50,378 nucleotides of DNA, from assembly GCF_030145185.1 (NCBI RefSeq), contig NZ_JAQYWB010000046.1, forward strand, positions 1 to 50,378. Reading direction: 5' to 3'. Positions 7,107 through 18,398 of this stretch are shown here, in pieces. Below the pieces are notes generated by a model, which did no database searches, had not been told where the DNA came from, and was given only the letters and a program-made list of their open reading frames with translations. The DNA comes from Desulfoluna sp. Its GTDB lineage: Bacteria > Desulfobacterota > Desulfobacteria > Desulfobacterales > Desulfolunaceae. Both the position numbers and the translations under genes were made by a program. Each line of letters starts with the position of its first letter. Position 1 is the first letter of the stretch.

Positions 7107-9305
7107 TCAAGGCGTTCGAACGGCGTGAACATATCCGCAGCTTGTCAGGGGATGGGTCTCCCGTTTGTAGGTGGCTTTGTTGTTCGGATCAAAGGTAAAC
7201 GCCTCGGTGCTTGTGCCCCAGGCGCTGGTTTCAAGCTCGGCCGTCCAGTACCATGGCGCGCCGCTGCTGGGGTAATAGGGCTTCCCGTTATAGAGAAGAG
7301 CCAGCTCATTGGGGGTGGGCAGACGCCAGTCGGTGAAGCCCCCCAGGGTGAGAGCATCCACCCAGGCTTTCCCCGCTTTAAAGGACGTGCAGGAGAGCCC
7401 CCTGTTTCTGGAATCCAGTATCATCCAGGTGAGACCGGACTGGGTGTCTGTGATGGTGCCGTTGTTGTGATCGACAAACCGGCTCTCTTTGCCGCGGAGA
7501 TGGGCTCGGATATCGGCTTCGCGGGCTTGGATGAGGGCGGCTGTTTTCCGTCTCCTCTTGGCCTCGGCAGCGGCCTGCTGTTGGGAGAGAAGGGCCTTTT
7601 CCTGCTCTTCTAAGCGCCGTTGCCCCGCCTGTTGGGTGCGCAGGCTTTCTCGTGATGCCTGCTCTGCCTTCAGCAACCGGGTTCGCTGAGACTCCAGAGT
7701 GCGTTTCTTTTGGCGTGCGTCTTTGATAAACGCGCCGTCGGGGTATTGCTCGATGTAGAGTTCCACTTCACGGATGCGGATGTTGATGGGCTTTTGAGGG
7801 TTGTCGGCGATGGCCTGGACTTCGGCCCACTGCCCTTGTTGTTCGATTTTCTTTCCGATGGAGATGATCTCTTTTCGGATCTCTGTATCGATGGTGGTGT
7901 TCGGATTTTTCTGGAGGTAGTTGATGTACAGGTTGCGAGAGTCGCTCAGTGAGAGGCTTGAGGCCTGCCTGCGCATCTCTTTAAGGGCTCCCATGTCGAT
8001 CATCTCGCCTCTGAGGAGCCAGACTTCGTTAAATCGGTGATCGTTGGGGAATTCGGCTGTGAAGGTGTCTGCCACGGCAATACAGGGTTCCCAGTTTTTC
8101 GCCTTGTAACAGGAGGGGATTTTTTCCTTGAGTATCAGGTAGTATTCATCGCTGATCGAGGCCACCAGGTTGGTGACGGCTCTGATGTGTTTGCCGTGGG
8201 GATGGTCGTCCAGGTAGGCCCGGTAGAGGCCCAGGCGTACCGGGGTGCTCTGGTCGTCTACCTCTCGGAGGCGTTTGTAGTCCAGGCCGTCTAATTGGGT
8301 GGGGAGGTTCTTCATCTTCATGCGAATGGCAGTCATGAAGGGCGTGCCGCGATGGGTTTTGAGGTAGTCTTTGAAGAGCCCCACCGAGGTGCCGATAAAA
8401 TCTCCGTCCCGGGGCATGGCCTTGATCTGCGTTTCGAGATCAAGCAGCGCATTGGCCTCGTTGAGACGATCGGTGACTTGAAGGGTAAACCGATTGTTCA
8501 CGTGGCCGTTCAGGTAGCTCTCCAGGAACCCTTTTTGTTGCTGGAAATCTTTCATGGCCGCAAGGTCGGTCATGAGGGTGTTGAACTCGGTCTCCAGGGT
8601 ATGAGACCGGTACCAGATGTAGCCTCCGAAGCCCGCTCCTGCGATGACGAGAAACGCGAGAAAGGAGAGCAAAATGGTGCGGACGGGGTTTGAGGTCTCT
8701 TTGGCCTCCTCGTCTTCATATTCGTAGAGCCAGTCCTCGTCCTTTTTCTTGCCGTCGCCGGCCGCTGCGGCCTGCTCTTTCAGGTCCATGGCAACGGCCG
8801 GGTGAAGGGGGAGGGAGGGCGAAGGGGTGGCCATTTTTGGGGTGGCCGGGGCCGGAGGGGAGGGCACGTCGTCCATAAATTTTGGAAGGTCGGGTTTTTC
8901 CTCCATGACAAACTGCATGGCGATCTGATCGTCGATGGATGGGCTTTGGTCGGGTAGGTCCGGGGCTGTTTCTTCGACCTTCTCGGCCAGGGCCGCTTTG
9001 TCGTCCCGCAGCTTCAAGCCTTCCATCAGGATGGTGAGCAGGGGGGTGGTGATGTTGTGCTCGGGTGCCGGGGCATTGTCGATCACGATGATGGTATCGT
9101 TCCAGCAAATGATCTCGTAGACGGCATCGAGACCTCGCAGAGATCCGGATTCCGCGGCGACGAGGTTGCCGTCGCTTAACCACAAATAGCCGACTTCATC
9201 ATTGGAATAGATTTTAAGTGTACAGGATGTCTTGTCCATTTGGACAATCTGCAGGAATGAGCTGAGGGAAATTCCCTGTATCTGACCTCCAACTTCAATC
9301 TTCAT
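7107..9305 (-). CDS. PATAN (DUF4388)-TM-coiled-coil-DUF1566 membrane protein
   Basis: A 732-aa protein. Residues about 1-110 form a PATAN/DUF4388 domain (IQGISLSSFLQIVQMDKTSC, then YLWLSDGNLVAAE), typical of signalling proteins of Myxococcota and Desulfobacterota. A Pro/Ala-rich linker and an acidic stretch precede one transmembrane helix (about 210-230). A long helical region with a Gln/Arg/Glu-rich coiled coil (about 540-590) leads to a C-terminal DUF1566 (Lcl C-type) domain containing NGTITDTQSGLTWM and FTDWRLPTPNELALLY. PATAN should be cytosolic and DUF1566 periplasmic, so the protein may pass information across the inner membrane. The ATG at 9305 has AGGTGG 11 nt upstream; a GTG at 9320 is an alternative. 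A terminator follows. Confidence 0.85.
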   Translation of the reverse strand: MKIEVGGQIQGISLSSFLQIVQMDKTSCTLKIYSNDEVGYLWLSDGNLVAAESGSLRGLDAVYEIICWNDTIIVIDNAPAPEHNITTPLLTILMEGLKLRDDKAALAEKVEETAPDLPDQSPSIDDQIAMQFVMEEKPDLPKFMDDVPSPPAPATPKMATPSPSLPLHPAVAMDLKEQAAAAGDGKKKDEDWLYEYEDEEAKETSNPVRTILLSFLAFLVIAGAGFGGYIWYRSHTLETEFNTLMTDLAAMKDFQQQKGFLESYLNGHVNNRFTLQVTDRLNEANALLDLETQIKAMPRDGDFIGTSVGLFKDYLKTHRGTPFMTAIRMKMKNLPTQLDGLDYKRLREVDDQSTPVRLGLYRAYLDDHPHGKHIRAVTNLVASISDEYYLILKEKIPSCYKAKNWEPCIAVADTFTAEFPNDHRFNEVWLLRGEMIDMGALKEMRRQASSLSLSDSRNLYINYLQKNPNTTIDTEIRKEIISIGKKIEQQGQWAEVQAIADNPQKPINIRIREVELYIEQYPDGAFIKDARQKKRTLESQRTRLLKAEQASRESLRTQQAGQRRLEEQEKALLSQQQAAAEAKRRRKTAALIQAREADIRAHLRGKESRFVDHNNGTITDTQSGLTWMILDSRNRGLSCTSFKAGKAWVDALTLGGFTDWRLPTPNELALLYNGKPYYPSSGAPWYWTAELETSAWGTSTEAFTFDPNNKATYKRETHPLTSCGYVHAVRTP

Positions 9306-9486
9306 TTTTCGGGTTACCACCTTCTATGACGCGATGACGCGTGAAACCGGCAAGGGCCGGGGATATTTGATAAATAACTGGTTTTTTGACGGTATCCTGA
9401 AACGATGCGTGCAGGATTCTTTTCAAGAGCCCTACCCGGTGTGCAAGGGGATTGGATGTTGAAAATTACCGACAGAGACAATGGCT

Positions 9487-9508
9487 AAATATACTAGAAA
9501 ATATACTA
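9487..9508. repeat. Paired direct repeat AAATATACTA in divergent intergenic region
   Basis: AAATATACTA occurs at 9487-9496 and 9499-9508, 12 bp apart, in the 362-bp gap between the divergent PATAN gene (minus) and the EamA transporter (plus). It could be a regulator site or AT-rich promoter DNA; no clear -35/-10 pair was found and the rest of the gap looks featureless. Confidence 0.35.
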
Positions 9509-9667
9509 TCAGATCGGCATGTTGGTGTCAATCGGTCCCCATTGCGAAACGAAGGGTTGAAAATAGATGACCCGAGGTGGACGATTGGTGTAAAGTTCCT
9601 GTCCCTGTTTAACCGATGACTCATGGGAGAGACAACACAACCCAATGGAATGATATGGAGTGATGAA

Positions 9668-10543
9668 ATGACTAAGAACAAGCGTCTCCTGGGACTCAGT
9701 GGTCTGGTCCTGGTGGCTTTTTTCTGGGGGATGACTTTTACCGTGATCAAAGGAGCCCTCGATGATGTGGCGGTTTCCCTGTTTCTGGCCCAGCGGTTTT
9801 TGCTGGCCTTTGGCCTTCTGCTTCTGGGCCGCCCTTTGGCCAAGGGGTCTTTGAATACATATACCCTGGGGCGTGGAATGCTTCTGGGGGGGCTTGTGGT
9901 GGCGGGGTATGCTTTGCAGACCGTGGCATTGATTGATACCACCGCCTCCAATACTGCTTTTTTAACGGGCCTTAACGTGGTGTGGGTGCCGATTCTGGCC
10001 GTGCCTCTCTTCAAACGGCGTCTGGAAATGCCCAAGGCCGTGGGCGCCGTCCTGGCGGTGGGGGGGATTTATCTGATGTGCGGGCTTATGGGAAAAGGAG
10101 GCAGTGGGGGCATGAATCAAGGCGATCTCTATGCCTTGGTGTGTGCGGTGTTTTTTGCCCTGCATATTCTCTATACGGGGCGCTATGCCGGCCGGTGTGA
10201 CAGTTACTGGCTGGCAGTGGTCCAGCTGGGAACCATTGGCGGGATTTTTGGGGTCACCGCCTTGCTGAAGGGATACCCCGTTTTTTCCTGGAAGCCGGAG
10301 ATCGCAGGGGCTCTATTGCTCTGCTCCTTTTTTGCCACGGTGCTCCCCTTTTTGATTCAGACCACGGTGCAGAAATGGGTCTCACCCTCGGATACGGCCC
10401 TTATTTTCTGTCTGGAGCCGGTGTTTGCGGCGCTTTTTGCCTGGGGACTGGCCGGGGAAGCCATGGGGCGAATGGCCCTCGGGGGGGCGGCCCTGATTCT
10501 TTGTGGGATGGTGGTTTCGGAGACCTGGCGACCGGGGAAGTGA
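9668..10543 (+). CDS. EamA/DMT-family transporter
   Basis: A 291-aa inner-membrane protein with about ten hydrophobic helices in two EamA repeats (about 8-140 and 150-285). It opens with GLVLVAFFWGMTFTVIK, and typical EamA features include AQRFLLAFGLLLLG and the Pro-containing FCLEPVFAALFAWG. Drug/metabolite transporters export amino acids, nucleobases or other metabolites; the substrate cannot be read here. The ATG at 9668 with GGAG 7 nt upstream is preferred to in-frame ATGs at 9623 and 9650, because the family starts just before helix 1. The stop codon lies inside the first unit of the heptanucleotide array at 10540-10742, so the message carries the whole array before its terminator at 10746. 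Confidence 0.9.
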   Translation: MTKNKRLLGLSGLVLVAFFWGMTFTVIKGALDDVAVSLFLAQRFLLAFGLLLLGRPLAKGSLNTYTLGRGMLLGGLVVAGYALQTVALIDTTASNTAFLTGLNVVWVPILAVPLFKRRLEMPKAVGAVLAVGGIYLMCGLMGKGGSGGMNQGDLYALVCAVFFALHILYTGRYAGRCDSYWLAVVQLGTIGGIFGVTALLKGYPVFSWKPEIAGALLLCSFFATVLPFLIQTTVQKWVSPSDTALIFCLEPVFAALFAWGLAGEAMGRMALGGAALILCGMVVSETWRPGK

Positions 10544-10742
10544 GTGGTGAATGGTTAATAGTGAATGGTGAATGGTGAATGGTGAATAGTGAATAGTGAA
10601 TGGTGAATAGTGAATAGTGAGTGGTGAGTGGTGAATAGTGAATAGTGAGTGGTGAGTGGTGAATAGTGAATAGGGAATAGTGAATAGGGAATAGGGAATA
10701 GTGAGTGGGGAATAGGGAATAGGGAATAGGGAATAGGGAATA
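10540..10742. repeat. Heptanucleotide tandem array, 29 units
   Basis: Twenty-nine consecutive 7-mers, variants of GTGAATA: GTGAATG and GTGAGTG mostly in the left and middle parts, GGGAATA concentrated in the right third, with five consecutive copies at the end followed by GGGAA. The first unit contains the TGA stop of the EamA gene. Because 7 is not a multiple of 3, the minus strand stays open with Ser/Phe/Thr/His/Pro-rich translations, which are rejected as genes. Confidence 0.97.
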
Positions 10743-10745
10743 GGG

Positions 10746-10775
10746 AACGCCCTGCCGATGTCGGCAGGGCGTTTT
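10746..10775 (+). terminator. Terminator after the heptad array
   Basis: A 13-bp perfect stem (AACGCCCTGCCGA 10746-10758 with 10761-10773) with a 2-nt turn is followed by TTTT. It would end the EamA transcript about 230 nt past the stop codon. Confidence 0.8.
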
Positions 10776-10953
10776 GGGTTTGGGGAGGGGCATGGACGGT
10801 TACGGACACGTCTCAGTCAGGCCGCCTGAGTTATTCCGGTTCATGTTAACCCGTGAATTGGCATTGAAGCACCGGCATCATGCCCTTGCGACAGCCGTTG
10901 CCACCCCTCAGCCGTCGCGGAAGCGAGGCCCCCGGAGTACCCGTCGCCGAAGA

Positions 10954-11001
10954 GCATTCGCAAACCCGCTTTCAACGTGGCGTCACCTTGCCGCCGGAGG
11001 C
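10954..11001 (-). repeat. Inverted dispersed copy of the 198-bp repeat core
   Basis: These 48 bases match the reverse complement of 61-107 (and of the same part of copy 2) with about three differences. The fragment ends 9 nt before the parC stop codon. The remaining part of 10776-10953 shows no gene. Confidence 0.85.
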
Positions 11002-11010
11002 ACGACTCTG

Positions 11011-13287
11011 TTATCCGATCAGCATGGGCTGTTCGGATTCTTTGACCTCCACGCGGTCGACTTTCTGGTAGCCACGGGGGAGTTTTTTTCCCCTTAGGCC
11101 TCGGGAGCTGATGTATTCGGCGACGTTCCCCGGCTTGAGGGTGAGGTGGCGTTTGCCTGCGTAGATGATGATGCTGCTCTCTTTTTTCAGGGTGAAGAGG
11201 CGGATCAGTTGCTCCTCCCCTGATTTTGCCTTGGCAGTGGGGATATTGATGATCTTGTTTCCTTTGCCCTTGGGAAGTACGGGGAGATCCTTCAAGGGGA
11301 AGATGATCATGCGACCTTCGCTGGTGATGGCTGCCAAAAGGGTCTCGTCCAGTTCAGGAACGGACAGAGGCGGGATCGGGCTGGCCCCTGCGGGCAGGGT
11401 GAGGAGCGCTTTGCCAGCCCTGTTTTTGCTTAAGAGATCCGAGAATTGGGCAATGAACCCGTAGCCTGCATCCGAGGCGAGGAGGAGGTGGGTTTTCCGT
11501 CGGCCGATGAGCATGTGGTCGAAGGTGGCCCCGGTCGGTGGCGTGAAGCGGCCGGTGAGGGGCTCTCCCTGGCTTCGGGCCGAGGGCAGGGTATGAGATT
11601 CCAGGCTGTAGCTGCGGCCCGTGGAGTCGATGAAGGCGGCGAACTGGGAGCTTTTGCCTTCGGCTGCGCAGAGGAGCTCATCTCCGGCCTTGTATTTGAT
11701 CCGGGAGAGGTCCACATCATGGCCTTTGGCGGAGCGAATCCATCCGTTTTTAGAGAGGATGAGGGTGACGGGCTCCGTGGGCATGAGGTCTTTTTCAGAG
11801 AGGGCCTGGGCTTCCTGTCGCTTCACCACGGGGGATCGCCGGTCGTCCCCGTAGGCTTTGGCGTCATCTTTGATCTCTTTTTGAATCATCTTGATGAGGC
11901 GCTTGCTGGAGCCCAGGACTTTTTCGAGGCCCTCCCGCTCTTTGGCCAGCTCTTCCTGCTCGCCCCGGATTTTTATCTCCTCCAGTTTTGCCAGATGGCG
12001 CAGGCGCAACTCAAGGATTGCTTCGGCCTGGCGTTCGGAGAGGGCAAAACGCTCCATAAGGACAGGCTTGGGCTTGTCTTCGCTTCGGATGATGGCGATG
12101 ACCTCATCGATATTGAGGAAGGCCACCAACAGGCCGTCTAACAGGTGAAGTCGGCTTCTGACCTTTTCGAGGCGATGGGTGAGGCGGGAGGTCACCGTCT
12201 CTTTCCGGAACTCCAGCCACTCGGCGAGGAGCTGGACGAGCCCTTTGACCTGTGGTTTGCCCGAGGTGCCGATGACGTTGATGTTAACCCGGTAGTTGCG
12301 TTCCAGGTCGGTGGTGGCAAAGAGGTGGTCCATCAGGGCCTCTTTGTCGATCCGGTTGGAGCGGGGAACCACCACAATGCGGGTGGGGGCTTCGTGATCC
12401 GACTCGTCCCTCAGGTCCGCCACCATGGGCAGTTTTTTGGCCTGCATCTGAGCGGCGATCTGCTCGATCAGCTTGGCACCGGAGACCTGATAAGGGAGGG
12501 CGGTAATGACCATGTCCCCGTTTTCCTGGGACCAGATGGCACGCATTTTGATGGAGCCATGACCGGTTTCATACATCTTTCGGAGGTCTTCGGCCGGGGT
12601 GATGATTTCGGCTTCTGTGGGGAAATCAGGCCCCTTGATGTGGGTGAGAAGGTCGCTTGTCGTGGCCTCGGGGTCGTCCAGCAGGTGGATGCAGGCTGCG
12701 GCCACCTCCCTCAGGTTGTGGGGAGGGATGTCCGTGGACATGCCCACGGCGATGCCGGTGGTGCCGTTCAACAGGAGGTTGGGGAGCCGGGCCGGAAGCA
12801 CGGAGGGCTCATTAAGCGTCCCGTCGAAGTTGGGAACCCAGGAGACGGTGCCCAGGCCCACCTCATCCAGGAGCACCTGGGCATAGGGGGAGAGCCGGGA
12901 CTCGGTGTATCGCATGGCGGCAAAGGATTTCGGATCGTCCGGAGCTCCCCAGTTTCCCTGGCCGTCGACCAGGGGGTAACGATACGAAAAATCCTGGGCC
13001 ATGAGCACCATGGCCTCGTAACAGGCGGAGTCGCTGTGGGGATGGAATTTGCCCAGGACATCGCCCACGGTACGGGCCGATTTTTTGTATTTGGAGGTGG
13101 CTTTTAAGCCCAACTCGCTCATGGCGTAGATAATACGCCGTTGAACGGGTTTCAGACCGTCGCCGATGTGGGGCAGGGCGCGGTCGAGGATGACGTACAT
13201 GGAGTATTCCAGGTAGGCGTCCTCGGCAAAATGTTTGATGGGTTGCTGTTCGCCACCCTCTTCGGTGAAGTGTGTTTCGTGTTTCAT
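11011..13287 (-). CDS. parC: DNA topoisomerase IV subunit A
   Basis: A 758-aa type IIA topoisomerase breakage-reunion subunit that decatenates daughter chromosomes with ParE. The catalytic Tyr is Tyr127 in [11 protein letters not shown] (Tyr120 in E. coli). The C-terminal domain is of ParC size. In the quinolone-determining region the usual HPHGDS reads HPHSDS, so Ser85 replaces the nearly invariant Gly (Gly78 in E. coli numbering); the neighbouring Ser87 and Glu91 (Ser80 and Glu84) are intact. The ATG at 13287 gives the expected N-terminus. parE lies 83 nt upstream on the same strand, so the two are probably one operon. It is ParC rather than GyrA by its close resemblance to E. coli ParC around the active site and by pairing with ParE. 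Confidence 0.96.
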   Translation of the reverse strand: MKHETHFTEEGGEQQPIKHFAEDAYLEYSMYVILDRALPHIGDGLKPVQRRIIYAMSELGLKATSKYKKSARTVGDVLGKFHPHSDSACYEAMVLMAQDFSYRYPLVDGQGNWGAPDDPKSFAAMRYTESRLSPYAQVLLDEVGLGTVSWVPNFDGTLNEPSVLPARLPNLLLNGTTGIAVGMSTDIPPHNLREVAAACIHLLDDPEATTSDLLTHIKGPDFPTEAEIITPAEDLRKMYETGHGSIKMRAIWSQENGDMVITALPYQVSGAKLIEQIAAQMQAKKLPMVADLRDESDHEAPTRIVVVPRSNRIDKEALMDHLFATTDLERNYRVNINVIGTSGKPQVKGLVQLLAEWLEFRKETVTSRLTHRLEKVRSRLHLLDGLLVAFLNIDEVIAIIRSEDKPKPVLMERFALSERQAEAILELRLRHLAKLEEIKIRGEQEELAKEREGLEKVLGSSKRLIKMIQKEIKDDAKAYGDDRRSPVVKRQEAQALSEKDLMPTEPVTLILSKNGWIRSAKGHDVDLSRIKYKAGDELLCAAEGKSSQFAAFIDSTGRSYSLESHTLPSARSQGEPLTGRFTPPTGATFDHMLIGRRKTHLLLASDAGYGFIAQFSDLLSKNRAGKALLTLPAGASPIPPLSVPELDETLLAAITSEGRMIIFPLKDLPVLPKGKGNKIINIPTAKAKSGEEQLIRLFTLKKESSIIIYAGKRHLTLKPGNVAEYISSRGLRGKKLPRGYQKVDRVEVKESEQPMLIG

Positions 13288-13370
13288 CCGTGCATCCTGA
13301 TGGGAGAGGGGTGGGTCGCCTCGTGTCCCTTAAGATTGTGGTTTTTTTTAGCGCCGGTCGTCATTCAGGC

Positions 13371-15365
<1,995 letters not shown>

Positions 15366-15453
15366 TTATCGATCTCGGAGTGGGGACCCTATAATATGGT
15401 CTTTTCAGACGTGGGGATCGGGGGCCCGTATGGGCCAGGACTCCGGTTTCGGT

Positions 15454-15481
15454 ATCATAACCTTTTTTAGATTTTTCGCAA
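15454..15481 (-). promoter_or_regulatory. Candidate parE promoter
   Basis: On the minus strand TTGCGA (15476-15481) and TATGAT (15454-15459) are separated by 16 nt. Initiation near 15447 gives a leader of about 160 nt to parE. The other bases of 15285-15783 show no gene. Confidence 0.5.
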
Positions 15482-15783
15482 TTTTTTTGTGCGTGGAGAA
15501 GGGGAGGGCATCATCTATCATAAGAGAAAACGACGGGTTGAGCAGCAATCGTCGCCCGGGGTGAGAAAACACTACAGGCCCTCTTGAATCGGTCACGGCG
15601 GGCGTCAAGAGAGCCTGAGGTCTTCTGCGGGCGAAACGTAGGCATGATGTGAAATGTAAACTGTCGGTTCATCTGTGTTCCGGGGACTGCAAAGTAAAAC
15701 ACCCGTACGGCAACACGTCCATGCGCTGTGAAGCGCTTAAACCTGATTTTTTACAAGCACGATCACGCAAGCGATTCAAAGCA

Positions 15784-15978
15784 TTATCTGGGTGCTTTAA
15801 TCACGTTGCCGCTTTTGATGCAGTTGGTGCAAACGGTCATCTTCTTCGCGACGCCGTTTTTCATGGCACGAACGCTCTGAAGATTGGGATTGAAACGGCG
15901 TTTGTTGACATTGTGGGCATGGCTCACGTTGTTGCCAACCATCGGTTTTTTACCACATATTTCACACATCTTGGACAT
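15784..15978 (-). CDS. rpmB: 50S ribosomal protein L28
   Basis: A 64-aa ribosomal protein beginning [12 protein letters not shown] and containing [16 protein letters not shown], diagnostic of L28. It is the zinc-binding (C+) form, with CEIC near the N-terminus and CTNC near the C-terminus. The ATG at 15978 has GGAGTG about 6 nt upstream; the frame stays open farther upstream, but that part is not L28-like. It is monocistronic here (no rpmG nearby), with its own promoter at 16120-16148 and a leader of about 135 nt. No convincing terminator was found downstream. Confidence 0.97.
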   Translation of the reverse strand: MSKMCEICGKKPMVGNNVSHAHNVNKRRFNPNLQSVRAMKNGVAKKMTVCTNCIKSGNVIKAPR

Positions 15979-16119
15979 GTTACACACTCCTTTTTTCACG
16001 TTGATGGCTTTGTAAAACGGCCGGCAGGCCGGATATCCATTCGGCAAGACACAAGTGGTTTACCGGCTCTTTTTTACGAACCCGTCAATGCTTCAGGTGA
16101 CGTAAAAAAATAACGAGTC

Positions 16120-16148
16120 TGTATAAAACAAAAGTGAGGCCGTGTAAA
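16120..16148 (-). promoter_or_regulatory. Candidate rpmB promoter
   Basis: On the minus strand TTTACA (16143-16148), 17 nt, then TATACA (16120-16125), in the 234-bp gap between bamD and rpmB. Confidence 0.5.
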
Positions 16149-16212
16149 GTCTTTTTATCGCTTCAGATCAAACCAAAAGAGGGCAAGACCTGCATAAATG
16201 AAAGGTCCACGA

Positions 16213-16875
16213 CTATTTGTCCTCTGGCTCTTCCGCCAGTTTATCCTTGGCACGGGCGCTCAGTTCTTCGGCTTCGGTGTCAAGCCCTATGCCGGGGTAG
16301 GCATCGAGGACGGTTTGAAAGCGGTGGAGGGCACTTTTATATTTTTTATTTTTCAGGTAATAGCGCCCGACGTACATCTCGTGGTCGGCCAGGCTTTTGA
16401 GGCAGGCCGTCCTTTTTTCTTCTGCCTTTTTGATGTAATCGCTCTCCGGGAATTGCTTCATGAGACGGGTAAAAATAGAGAGCGCTTTGATCGCATGGGT
16501 TTGATCCCGGTCTTCCGTGTCCAGGCGGTTGAAATAGCAGAGGGCCTGTTGGTGGATGATGTAGTCGATGGACCCATGCCGGGGATGGAGTTTTTCGAAC
16601 TCTGCGTAGGCAAGGGCCGCTTCATCGTACTCTTCCATATTGAAGTGGGCCTCGGCGATGTTGTATTCCGCCTCAATCGCCAGCTTGTCGAAGGGGTACC
16701 AGTCCCGGAGTTTGGTGTAGATATCGATGGCTTGTTTGTAGCGCTCTTTATCAAACTGGACCTTGGCATCTGCAGCCAACTCAGGGGCCAGCTTCTCCTG
16801 CTTGTTTTTAGGTCCGCAGGCGAGAAAGGTGAGCGCAACAAAGACGACGAGTGAGAAGGAGATCAAACGCTTCAT
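16213..16875 (-). CDS. bamD: Outer-membrane protein assembly lipoprotein BamD
   Basis: A 220-aa lipoprotein with a signal peptide and lipobox LTFLACG (lipidated Cys20), followed by TPR-type helices starting APELAADAKVQFDKERYKQA. The size, the five-TPR layout and motifs such as YIIHQQALCYFN and LMKQFPESDYIKKAEEK match BamD/ComL, the periplasmic outer-membrane-anchored partner of BamA in beta-barrel insertion. It begins 3 nt after the trxB stop, so it is co-transcribed with trxB. That pairing would link thiol redox and envelope assembly only by co-expression. Confidence 0.92.
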   Translation of the reverse strand: MKRLISFSLVVFVALTFLACGPKNKQEKLAPELAADAKVQFDKERYKQAIDIYTKLRDWYPFDKLAIEAEYNIAEAHFNMEEYDEAALAYAEFEKLHPRHGSIDYIIHQQALCYFNRLDTEDRDQTHAIKALSIFTRLMKQFPESDYIKKAEEKRTACLKSLADHEMYVGRYYLKNKKYKSALHRFQTVLDAYPGIGLDTEAEELSARAKDKLAEEPEDK

Positions 16876-16878
16876 GGA

Positions 16879-17799
16879 TCAGTGCCCTTCAATATAGTGT
16901 TCAGCCGAGATGGCTGCAATGGCGCTGTCACCGACGGCTGTGGCGATCTGGCGCAGGGGGGTGCTGCGAACGTCACCGGCGGCAAACACACCGGGAATGC
17001 TGGTGGCCATGTTGGCATCGGCTTTAATGAAATTCCATTCATCCATTTCCAGGGCGTTGCCCAGGAAATCGGTGTTGGGAAGAATGCCGATCCAGATAAA
17101 ACAGCCGGCGGCTGCGATCTTGGTCTCTTCGTTGGTCTTCACGTTCTTTACCGTGACATTTTCCACGCCAAAGAGACCGTCCATACCGGTGACCACGGAG
17201 TCCCAGACCATGTCGATTTTGTCATTGGCAAGGGCGCGTTCCTGCAGAATCTTGGCGGCTCGAAGCTGGTCACGTCGATGCACGAGGTGAACTTTTTTAG
17301 CAAACTTGGTGAGGTAGAGGCTTTCCTGGACCGCGGTATCTCCTCCGCCGACGGCCACAACGGTTTTGTCCTTGTAAAAAGGGCCGTCACAGGTGGCGCA
17401 GTAGGAGACCCCTTTGCCGTGAAATTTTTCTTCACCCACGTGGAGGGAGCGGGGAGAGGCACCGGTGGTGATGATGACGGCTTTTGCCGTGAGCACCTTG
17501 TCTCCGATGGTGATGGATTTTACGGCACCTTCCAGCTCCACCTTTTCCACTTCACCGTATTCGAATTGGAGATCGAACTGCCGGGCCTGTTCCAGCATTT
17601 TGTCGGAAAGATCGGGGCCACTGATGCCCTCGGGAAAGCCGGGGTAGTTTTCAATCCAGTCGGTGATGAGAATCTGGCCGCCGGTGGCTACTTTTTCTAC
17701 CAGGACCGTGTTGAGGCGTGCGCGGGACGCGTACATGCCTGCCGTGAGGCCGGCGGGGCCGCCGCCGATGATAATCAAGTCGTAGTGGGTCTCTGCCAT
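16879..17799 (-). CDS. trxB: Thioredoxin-disulfide reductase
   Basis: A 306-aa FAD/NADPH flavoprotein reducing thioredoxin. It shows the FAD fold GGGPAGLTAGMYASRA, the redox-active CATC in SYCATCDGPFY, the NADPH fold VGGGDTAVQESLYL and the C-terminal FAD segment FAAGDVRSTPLRQ. The ATG at 17799 (MAETHYDL) is chosen as the family start with GGATGG 5 nt upstream; an ATG three codons earlier at 17808 is possible. Thioredoxin, its substrate, is encoded 187 nt upstream on the same strand, and bamD follows after 3 nt. Confidence 0.96.
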   Translation of the reverse strand: MAETHYDLIIIGGGPAGLTAGMYASRARLNTVLVEKVATGGQILITDWIENYPGFPEGISGPDLSDKMLEQARQFDLQFEYGEVEKVELEGAVKSITIGDKVLTAKAVIITTGASPRSLHVGEEKFHGKGVSYCATCDGPFYKDKTVVAVGGGDTAVQESLYLTKFAKKVHLVHRRDQLRAAKILQERALANDKIDMVWDSVVTGMDGLFGVENVTVKNVKTNEETKIAAAGCFIWIGILPNTDFLGNALEMDEWNFIKADANMATSIPGVFAAGDVRSTPLRQIATAVGDSAIAAISAEHYIEGH

Positions 17800-17986
17800 A
17801 TCTTCCATCCAGAATTGCCGGGCGTAAAGGGCGATACGGCCCCGCACCTCGCCCGAGGGGTGAGATGTGCCGGGCCGATGATCCGATTGAGTGGTTCCGT
17901 CGTGAAATAGGCCGGTGCAAAAGCATAAAGCCACAGCGTTTTCGGGGCGTGGCGGAGATGGTTTTACACAGACATCTAAGTCAGTC

Positions 17987-18313
17987 TTAGAGCATTTTAC
18001 CGATGGTCTCTTCCAGCTTTGCCTTGGCGGTCATGCCGGTGATGGTGTCCACAATCTCCCCGCCCTTGACGAAGAGCAGGGTGGGAATGGCACGCACTTC
18101 GTAGCGGCTGGGTGAAAGTGGGTTGTCATCCACGTTGCATTTTACAAATTTTACCTTGCCGCTGTAAGTGCTGGAGAGCTCTTCCATGATGGGGCCGATG
18201 GCTCGGCAGGGTCCGCACCAGGGGGCCCAGAAGTCTACAACAACGGGTAGGTCGGCGCTCATAACTTCAGTTTCAAATGTGTCATCGGTAATATCGAGAA
18301 TACCTTCAGCCAT
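17987..18313 (-). CDS. trxA: Thioredoxin
   Basis: A 108-aa cytosolic thioredoxin with WCGPC (Cys33 and Cys36), the cis-Pro in AIPTLLFVKGG and the usual length. It reduces protein disulfides and is recycled by TrxB encoded just downstream. The ATG at 18313 has AGGAAAA 5 nt upstream. A strong promoter lies at 18370-18398, giving a leader of about 50 nt. The 187-nt gap to trxB has no clear terminator or promoter. Confidence 0.97.
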   Translation of the reverse strand: MAEGILDITDDTFETEVMSADLPVVVDFWAPWCGPCRAIGPIMEELSSTYSGKVKFVKCNVDDNPLSPSRYEVRAIPTLLFVKGGEIVDTITGMTAKAKLEETIGKML

Positions 18314-18369
18314 GATCGTTTTCCTTTATTTGATATGGTTTGTTTTTTTAATGATTTTCTTTGCGTTGA

Positions 18370-18398
18370 AATATATTTACGCTTCACGGGCTTGTCAA
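18370..18398 (-). promoter_or_regulatory. Strong promoter for trxA
   Basis: On the minus strand a perfect TTGACA (18393-18398) is followed by 17 nt and TATATT (18370-18375), close to the sigma70 consensus. The rest of 18399-18611 shows nothing definite. Confidence 0.78.

Noticed and set aside
10401-10809. Minus-strand reading frames of Ser/Phe/Pro/His repeats
   Set aside because: They are translations of the heptanucleotide array, with no ribosome-binding site or domain; a 7-bp period cycles through all three frames and stays open.
12145-13107. Long plus-strand frame opposite parC, and similar ones opposite parE, trxB and the kinases
   Set aside because: They are antisense shadows of well-supported genes in GC-rich DNA, with atypical composition and no ribosome-binding site.
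15724-15738. Terminator after rpmB
   Set aside because: Only a 5-bp GCGCT/AGCGC stem with no T tract on the minus strand.
15979-16047. Extension of rpmB upstream of 15978
   Set aside because: The extra residues do not resemble L28, and GGAGTG lies before the ATG at 15978.
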